From: Sciurus carolinensis
Lineage: Eukaryota > Chordata > Mammalia > Rodentia > Sciuridae
Length of the DNA stretch: 64,000 nt
Direction: 5' to 3'
Assembly (NCBI RefSeq): GCF_902686445.1
Contig: NW_025920107.1
Span: 1,054,001-1,118,000 of the forward strand
The notes below the pieces were generated by a model, which was not told where the DNA came from, did not search any database, and saw only the letters and a program-made list of their open reading frames with translations. Positions 57,985-64,000 of the stretch are shown one piece after another. The stretch's first letter is position 1; each line of letters begins with the position of its first letter. Position numbers and translations under genes: made by a program.

Positions 57985-58110
57985 GGTCCTTTGCCCATCA
58001 TTTAGCAGGTATGAGCCATTGAACAAGTTGCTTAACCTTTTCCTGCTTCAGTTTCCTAATCTAGAATAGAGGTTAACAGTAGTACCTACTTAATATGATC
58101 ATTATATACA
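57985..58110 (+). mobile_element. MIR fragment
   Basis: TGAACAAGTTGCTTAACC, CTTCAGTTTCCTAATCTAGA and AGTAGTACCTACTTAATATG give the classic MIR core. Confidence 0.88.
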
Positions 58111-58339
58111 TTAAAATTCACAGTAAATTGATTCTACATAATGATAATCTACTGTGCATTTCAAGAGAGCCAGAAGAGTTTTGAATGTTTGTTTTTACAA
58201 TAAAAGGACATAAGTTTGAGGAAAGTGATATACTTACCCTGATTTCAACTTTCTACAATGTATACCTGTATTGAAACATCATATGGTACCCTACAAATTT
58301 GTACAATTTTAATGTTTCAATTAAGGAATAAAAAAGATT

Positions 58340-58478
58340 TAATATTTGTAAAGTGGATCAAATAGTGCCTGGTAAGTAGAAAGTGTTATGTAAATACTTG
58401 ATGAATACACATCTTAGGGTATTGTCAGAGTTAAAATAGTGCTTGGTCCATGGTATGTACTCAATAAGCTACTTCTAA
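58340..58478 (+). mobile_element. MIR 3' fragments
   Basis: AATAGTGCCTGGTAAGTAGA and AAATAGTGCTTGGTCCATGG, then GTACTCAATAAGC, are two MIR 3' end-like stretches in tandem. Confidence 0.65.
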
Positions 58479-59079
58479 AATGTTACTGGTTGCCTCAGCA
58501 TATTGTCTCTTTAGCAGGATGAATCAGTTATATTGTGGTATTTGTGTTATTTGCTACTTGCAATTTAATTAATAGAATTCAAATAGCCTTCAAGGTGTTT
58601 TAGAAGATCAAAGATATATGATCTTTATATTGACTGATTTTCTTCTATTGTGGAGAGATTTTGTCATAATTCAGTTCAACTGCAAGTAGGTTCCATGTTT
58701 ATAAAATCCATTTTTAAGTGACACATCATACATGTTTTGTATTTTGTGACTGATTTATATGTAAATACTGTATTATGAATCTATATGCTACTAAATATAT
58801 TTTTATAGTATTATCAGTGAATGTCTAGAATTTCACTTTGTACTATTTCTAATTTGTTTTATAGATGTCTTTACAAACACCTGTGATTACTTCCTTCAGT
58901 TACTTTCTGGGAGAAAATTTACTTTTTTTTCAATAAAACATATAATGATAGTTTTATAATTGTTTATTATACTAGACATAATTATTAGTGTGACTTTAAA
59001 TCAGTTATTAATTGTGACTTCTCATTGTTTAATTTTCATGACTGATAGGCTGAGAGTTAATCATAGTAAAATTCAAGGT
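58479..59079. other. No feature recognised
   Basis: AT-rich and unassigned. Confidence 0.4.
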
Positions 59080-59160
59080 CATAGGCTTGGAGTTTCCTCT
59101 GTGGTAGAGCACATTAGCCCTGAACTTGATCTCCAGCAGCACAGAAAAGAAAAAGAAAAA
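59080..59160 (+). mobile_element. Diverged ID-type SINE
   Basis: AGGCTTGGAGTTTCCTCTGT, GGTAGAGCACATTAGCC and CTTGATCTCCAGCAGCACAG with an A/G tail. Confidence 0.7.
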
Positions 59161-59491
59161 AGATGAAACTCATTGTTATAAAGTATTCTTAAAATATGTT
59201 CTTCCACAAAGTTTACATTATATTCACTAATATTTGTTTAATTTTTTCTTCAAAAAAATCAAAACAGACAAGAGGATTTTATGGTGATTGTTGTTATGAT
59301 CAAACCTGAGTATATTTAAACAGTCTATTAATAACTGGATTCTCATCTCCCAGATTTTACAATTTATTTGAACTGTTTGTGACCTGGCCTTTGGAAGTTT
59401 TGGAAGAATCTTCAGGTGATTCTAATGAGCATTAACATTTGGAAACCAGTGTGCTAATTAACATGAAGGGCATTTGTTTTAAATTACATGT

Positions 59492-59547
59492 AAATATATA
59501 TATATATAAATATATATATTTACATATACATATATATATATATATTT
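59492..59547. repeat. (TA)n-rich microsatellite
   Basis: Mixed TATATA/TACATA run. Confidence 0.85.
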
Positions 59548-59579
59548 TTTTTTGTAAAAGTTAAAATTGTATTTTTTTT

Positions 59580-59800
59580 TCCTTTTCTTTTTTTGGGTAC
59601 CAGGCATTGAACCTAGGGTTGCTTAACCACTCAACCACATCCCCAGACCTGTTTGTTTGTTTATTTATTTATTTGAGACAGTGTATCACTAAGTTGCTTG
59701 TGACCTCATTAAGTTGCTGAGGCTGGCTTTGAACTTGCAATCTTCCTTCTTCAGCCTTCCAAGACACCATGGAGAGAGCCACCGTGTCCTACCTATAATT
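59580..59800 (-). mobile_element. B1-dID composite SINE
   Basis: GGTACCAGGCATTGAACCTA, CAACCACATCCCCAGACC, GAGACAGTGTATCACTAAGT and CTGGCTTTGAACTTGCAATC. Confidence 0.88.
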
Positions 59801-59879
59801 TTTTATTTTTTTTTAAAGCTCCCTGTAGTTTGACCCATTTATTCTTTCTGGGTGTGATAGTAATAGAACACCCAAATCT

Positions 59880-59966
59880 TTTTTTTTTTTTGTGGTGCTG
59901 GGGATTGAACCCAGATCCTTGTGCATTCAAGGCAAGCACTCTATCAACTGAGCTATATACCACCCC
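59880..59966 (-). mobile_element. ID-type SINE, minus strand
   Basis: T-run, GTGGTGCTGGGGATTGAACC, GGCAAGCACTCTATCAACTG and AGCTATATACCACCCC. Confidence 0.93.
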
Positions 59967-60668
59967 AAAAAACTGAATCTTAAAATTTAAAAACATTAAA
60001 TTAAAATTAAAAGATGGTATTTAAATTAACATTAGATGATGTTGGAAACTGTGAAGCTAACAAGTTGACTGTGACACACCAGTTGACAGTGCTGTGAGTG
60101 GAAGGTGAGGGACCTTGTTGCTGTGATTTGTGTCTTTCTGCAGTAGGTAGGACTGAAGATCTGAATGTGTGCTCTCTACTGCATGTGTCCTGATACCATG
60201 GGCCTGAAAAAAAAAGTCCCTCTTGACTCATCTGGACTTGTCTGAGGGCAGGGGATTTGGGGACTCACCTTTGTCCCCACTGCTGACACCTGCAGTTGCT
60301 TCATGTGCTGGTCATTTTATTAATAGACCTTCTCATTCTACTTCTGTCTTTTCTCCCTCCTCTCCTGGCTTTCCATTTCTTTCTCTAATTTTCTTTTCCT
60401 TTCTCTTCTCTTCCTTATGTCTTTGTGATTTCCCCTTGTTTAGTTATCTTTTGTTATCTGATGCTTTTGACAGTTCCTTTTGCAAAATGTGTTCCTAGGC
60501 TTAACTATCCACAACACTAAGACATTAACATGTGGAATTTTTTTTTATTTTTTATTTAATTTTTTTATTTCAAAATTTTGTATAGTTCTGAGGTGGATTT
60601 TTTATCAACAGTTATTCAAATAAAATTCATGTGTCATATTATTTACTCAATTAAAATGTGTATTTTGT

Positions 60669-60758
60669 GGTGGTCTGGGGAGATAGCTTAGTTGGTAGAG
60701 TGCTTGCCTTGCAAGCATAAGGCCCTGAGTTCAATCCCCAGCACCACACACAAACACA
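60669..60758 (+). mobile_element. ID-type SINE
   Basis: GGTGGTCTGGGGAGATAGCT start, GAGTTCAATCCCCAGCACC end. The 16-base target duplication AAAATGTGTATTTTGT is perfect at 60653-60668 and 60759-60774. Confidence 0.96.
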
Positions 60759-60879
60759 AAAATGTGTATTTTGTTTTTTCAGATGTGTAACCTTGACCGT
60801 ATTCAATTTTATAATATCTTCAATGCTCCCCAAAGGAAACCCCACCCCTTAGCCATAACCCCACAAATTTCTTTGTTCT

Positions 60880-61295
60880 CTCTAGGCCCTTGCCAAACTA
60901 TTATACCTTCTGTCTGTATAGTTATGGGTATTCCAGACTTTAACATAAATATGATCATGTGACAGTAAACATAATAAATACAGTTCATTGTGACTGCCTT
61001 CTTTCATTTGACTTATTTTTAATGTTGATCCTTGTTGGAGTATGTATCACTACTTCATTTTTTACTGTCACATATTATTCCATTTTATTATGCCACATAT
61101 TATTCCATTATTCTTATTATTCCACAATATATTATTGAATATACCCTACTTAATTTATCAATTATTGATTGGGAGACATTTAGGTCATTTCATTTTTTGA
61201 TTGTTATTAATAATGCTGCTAATGACATTTGTCAGAATAATTTCTTTTTGAACTACCTCCTATTTGATTTATTTTGTGATGTGGCAGAGTGGGAA
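60880..61295 (-). mobile_element. Old LINE-1 ORF2 3' part
   Basis: Antisense order: TGACTGCCTTCTTTCATTTG, GAGTATGTATCACTACTTCA, TATTATTCCATT, ATTGGGAGACATTTAGGTC and AATAATGCTGCTAATGACAT. This is the standard layout near the end of mammalian LINE-1 ORF2, here old and worn. Confidence 0.82.
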
Positions 61296-61315
61296 TAACA
61301 GCAAAAATGCTTCTC

Positions 61316-61384
61316 CACCCTCTTTTTTTGGTACCATGGATTGAACCCAGCAGTGGTTAACCACTGAGCCACATACCCAGCCTG
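61316..61384 (-). mobile_element. ID-type part of a SINE
   Basis: TTGGTACCATGGATTGAACC and CCACTGAGCCACATACCCAG. Only the ID half is here. Confidence 0.78.
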
Positions 61385-61439
61385 TTTCATTTGTCAGTAT
61401 TTTTGTAATTGTGGATGGACAGCATGTCTTACTTTATTT

Positions 61440-61690
61440 GTTTCATTTTTATGTAGTGGTGAGGATTGAACTCAGTACCTCACACATGCTAGGTAAGTGA
61501 CGTACCACTGAGCTACAGCCCCAGCCCCCCAGCCTCTTGTTTGAATTTTCAATTTTGAAATAGAGTCTTGCTAGGTTGTTTAGGGCCTTGTCAAATTGCT
61601 GAGACTGACTTTGAACTTGCAATGAACCTGCCTCAGCCTCCAAACTGCTTGGAATACAGGGATGTGCTATTACACCTGGCAACACTGCCC
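61440..61690 (-). mobile_element. B1-dID composite SINE
   Basis: GTGAGGATTGAACTCAGTAC, CACTGAGCTACAGCCCCAGC, then GACTGACTTTGAACTTGCAA and CAGGGATGTGCTATTACACC. Confidence 0.85.
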
Positions 61691-62588
61691 TTTGATAGAT
61701 ATAAAAAGAATGTATTGATTCAATTCTTGATAAACTTTTACCAAGGTATACATTCCTGATTGTATTTGAAACTAATTGGTTTTTACAAAAGTATTTGGCT
61801 CAGTTGTGTAAATAATTATATTTTCTGTTACACTGAGTAGTACTATAATTTTTTGATATTTTAAATACTAAAATAAATTTCTTGATACAGTTCTTAAAGC
61901 TTAATTTGCATCAAGAAGTGATAAATAATGTTGGCATGATTTAAAATCCCCTTAATTTGGGGGTACAATTCATGTTGCTGATAAAGAGTAGATAATTGGA
62001 AGAGAATTCTAAATTCTCATTTTCCCAGTTCACTTTTGTGGGTTTTACTTTTAATGGAGGCTTCTCATTATTAAGCCTAATGTATGAAAAAACTAGTAGA
62101 TGGTATACTTAAGCATAAAAGATATCATTCTCTACTAAGTTAATTTAGCTTATACCACCCATTAAAAAAAAAAACTTAAAGTAGGTTCTCTTCTGTGGAT
62201 TATGGACTATGCTTTATCTCCTTTAAAATTATGAAGCAATAATTTACTAATATAAATATACTTTCTCTGGTTGTTTCTGAATTTTCCACAAATTTGGTAT
62301 ATTTTAGAACTAGCTGATTGTCCATTTTGTCATAAAGCTATTGTTCTAAGTGCCCATTTTATTACTATCTACCTAGTTTGCATTTATTAAAATGTGTTAA
62401 TCTGGGTGATATAGCAGATCATCAAATAAAAAAAATAAAACTTGTTACTGAATAAAATGGAAATCAGTTGTTTGCTTTTCAGTTGAAGAAAATGGAAATA
62501 GTAAAATAAAGAACAATGAGGATTTTTTATCGAAAATATGTTTGCAAGGTACTTTTTTAAAAATATATTTTAGTTATCAAAAGACCTT
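61691..62588. other. AT-rich, no gene recognised
   Basis: No gene or named repeat seen. Confidence 0.45.
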
Positions 62589-62589
62589 T

Positions 62590-62682
62590 ATTTTATTTAT
62601 ATATGGTGCCTAGAATTGAACCTGGTGCCTCACACATGCTAGGCAAATGCTTAACCATAGAATTATAATGCCAACCTACCAA
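62590..62682 (-). mobile_element. ID-type SINE, minus strand
   Basis: ATATGGTGCCTAGAATTGAA, GTGCCTCACACATGCTAGGC and a worn A-box side. Confidence 0.83.
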
Positions 62683-63007
62683 GATACTATTTAAAGAAAA
62701 ATCATTCAATTTTCTTTAGACTGTGACCATAATAAAGATAATTTGCCTATAATTTTTATAGAACCTATTTTGTTCCCTTAACAATGTACCTTCAACCCTT
62801 TCCAATGTCATTAGGTTCTTATTTTTAATTTTTAACTATTACAGGTCATGCTATGTTAAATGCCTAGGGATTAAAATTTTGTGTTGCTTTAAAAAAAAAG
62901 AAATGAGCATAATTTCCTGTATTTGATATAGTAATAACATTAAAAATTACATACCTGAAATATCTGACAGTTATTCTCAGTCTTTAGAGAGTCTTCTTTA
63001 CTTTTCT

Positions 63008-63096
63008 TTTCTTTTTTGGTATTGTTGCAGATTGAACCCAGGGCTGAGTGCATGGGAGGCAAGTACTCAACCAAATGATCTATATCCCCAGCCCCT
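63008..63096 (-). mobile_element. ID-type SINE, minus strand
   Basis: TTGCAGATTGAACCCAGGGC, GGAGGCAAGTACTCAACCAA and TATATCCCCAGCCCC. Confidence 0.88.
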
Positions 63097-64000
63097 GAAC
63101 ATCTTATTTTCAGAAAAGAATATATAAATGAAATATTGGACATAGCATTAGTATTCTTCAGTTTATTTTCTTGAATGTATCAGATAGCTTTTGTTCAACT
63201 GCTAGCAACCTAAACAATTATAGGTCATTTAAGTAGAATGTGGTATTGAGTGCCCTACAGAATTTTTGCAATGCCCTTGGAACATGTGTGGATAATATGT
63301 AATCATAAGTGTACTGAACAGAAGAAGTTTGCCGTACCACATCACAATTTTCTAATGAAAACATGACTCCAAACAGTACTATGTCTAGCACTTGAGATTC
63401 CAGGAACAGAGATACCTTCTTACTCAGAAGTCCTAGGAGAACAAAACTGTCACAGGGTCCAGTTTTCATGTATGTGATTGTCCTCTCTTGTTCATCTGGT
63501 CTTACTTAGAAGAGGGTTGGAGTAAGAATAGAGTAGTCAATCTCTGGTTTTTGCCACACTTTAATTTTCTCTTCTTACTTTTTCTTTCTTCTCTTTTTAA
63601 TGTGTGCCTTCCATCTTCTTTTGTGAGAGTCATAGTTTGGCAGGGTATCAAAAGCATTATATGGATGCTATGGATCCCAAAGAGTTTATTGAAGCCCTTG
63701 CTCTTATTCATAGAGTTGATTGAATTGTAGTATGTTTATGTCAGGAAAGGAATAAGTATGTGAATCTTAGTTTTTTGGATGGACATTTGGTTTTTCTTTT
63801 GTGTGTGTATCTAGAAGTCTTAAGTAACAGTATGCTGTATCATTTTTTCTCCCACCTAAGGTATCTACCTGATCCAGTCCCATTGGAATTATGGCTGAGA
63901 GTATCAAGAGTTTGAAGGGTTCCAGGTTTTCCAACACTTTAAACTGACATGTTTAATGAGTGTTGTCAGTAGTCAAAAATAAATACTCTTGAATTAGCTT
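63097..64000. other. No gene recognised
   Basis: Nothing I can name up to the window edge. Confidence 0.45.

Noticed and set aside
1454..63096. tRNA genes
   Set aside because: The many A-box/B-box sequences have A-rich tails, target duplications and no cloverleaf. They are tRNA-derived SINEs.
1..64000. Bacterial or phage-type system such as a defence island or operon
   Set aside because: No prokaryotic gene layout or ribosome sites. All structure is that of a mammalian repeat-rich region.

Overview
The window is mammalian intergenic DNA, most likely from a squirrel (Sciuridae). It is AT-rich and has no operon-like layout. It is full of short tRNA-derived SINEs with the A-box/B-box pattern and the 'ggttcaatccccagcaccac' type 3' end. 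It also carries composite B1 (7SL) plus ID SINEs (B1-dID/MEN type), a pair known from squirrels and close relatives. LINE-1 pieces, MIR fragments and several LTR families complete the picture. I find no intact protein-coding gene: the longest open frames lie in LTR, SINE or intron-like sequence.

Layout. 1-7200: decayed plus-strand endogenous retrovirus (ERV) material (copy 1), with a gag nucleocapsid remnant at 4.7 kb, a betaretrovirus-like env TM remnant at 5.4-6.6 kb, and other LTRs and SINEs. 7213-15006: a nest. A plus-strand LTR is split by SINEs, by a minus-strand solo LTR of the same family, and by a 6.5 kb minus-strand ERV (copy 2, 8320-14810) with paired LTRs, a tRNA-Pro-like primer site and a 4-bp target duplication. 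15-31 kb: SINE-rich DNA, one large ERVK-like LTR (18.0-18.8 kb) and LINE-1 fragments. 31760-35971: a younger minus-strand ERV (copy 3) inserted in a LINE-1, with nearly identical LTRs and a tRNA-Phe-like (IAP-type) primer site. 36-43 kb: mostly unrecognised DNA with SINEs and a MIR. 43.1-53.3 kb: an old tandem segmental duplication whose two copies each carry a sequence resembling the first exon of a KRAB zinc-finger gene, ending in ATG followed by a donor or donor-like site. The copies were later expanded by an LTR, SINEs and LINE-1. 53.3-64 kb: SINEs, MIRs, old LINE-1, an AT microsatellite and a pyrimidine tract.

Most notable: copies 1, 2 and 3 share the same non-coding, AT-rich internal core with only traces of gag, yet they sit between different LTR and primer-site pairs. 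This fits a family of non-autonomous ERVs (compare VL30 and ETn in mouse) that has exchanged its LTR ends by recombination. That is an inference from reading alone and needs alignment to test.
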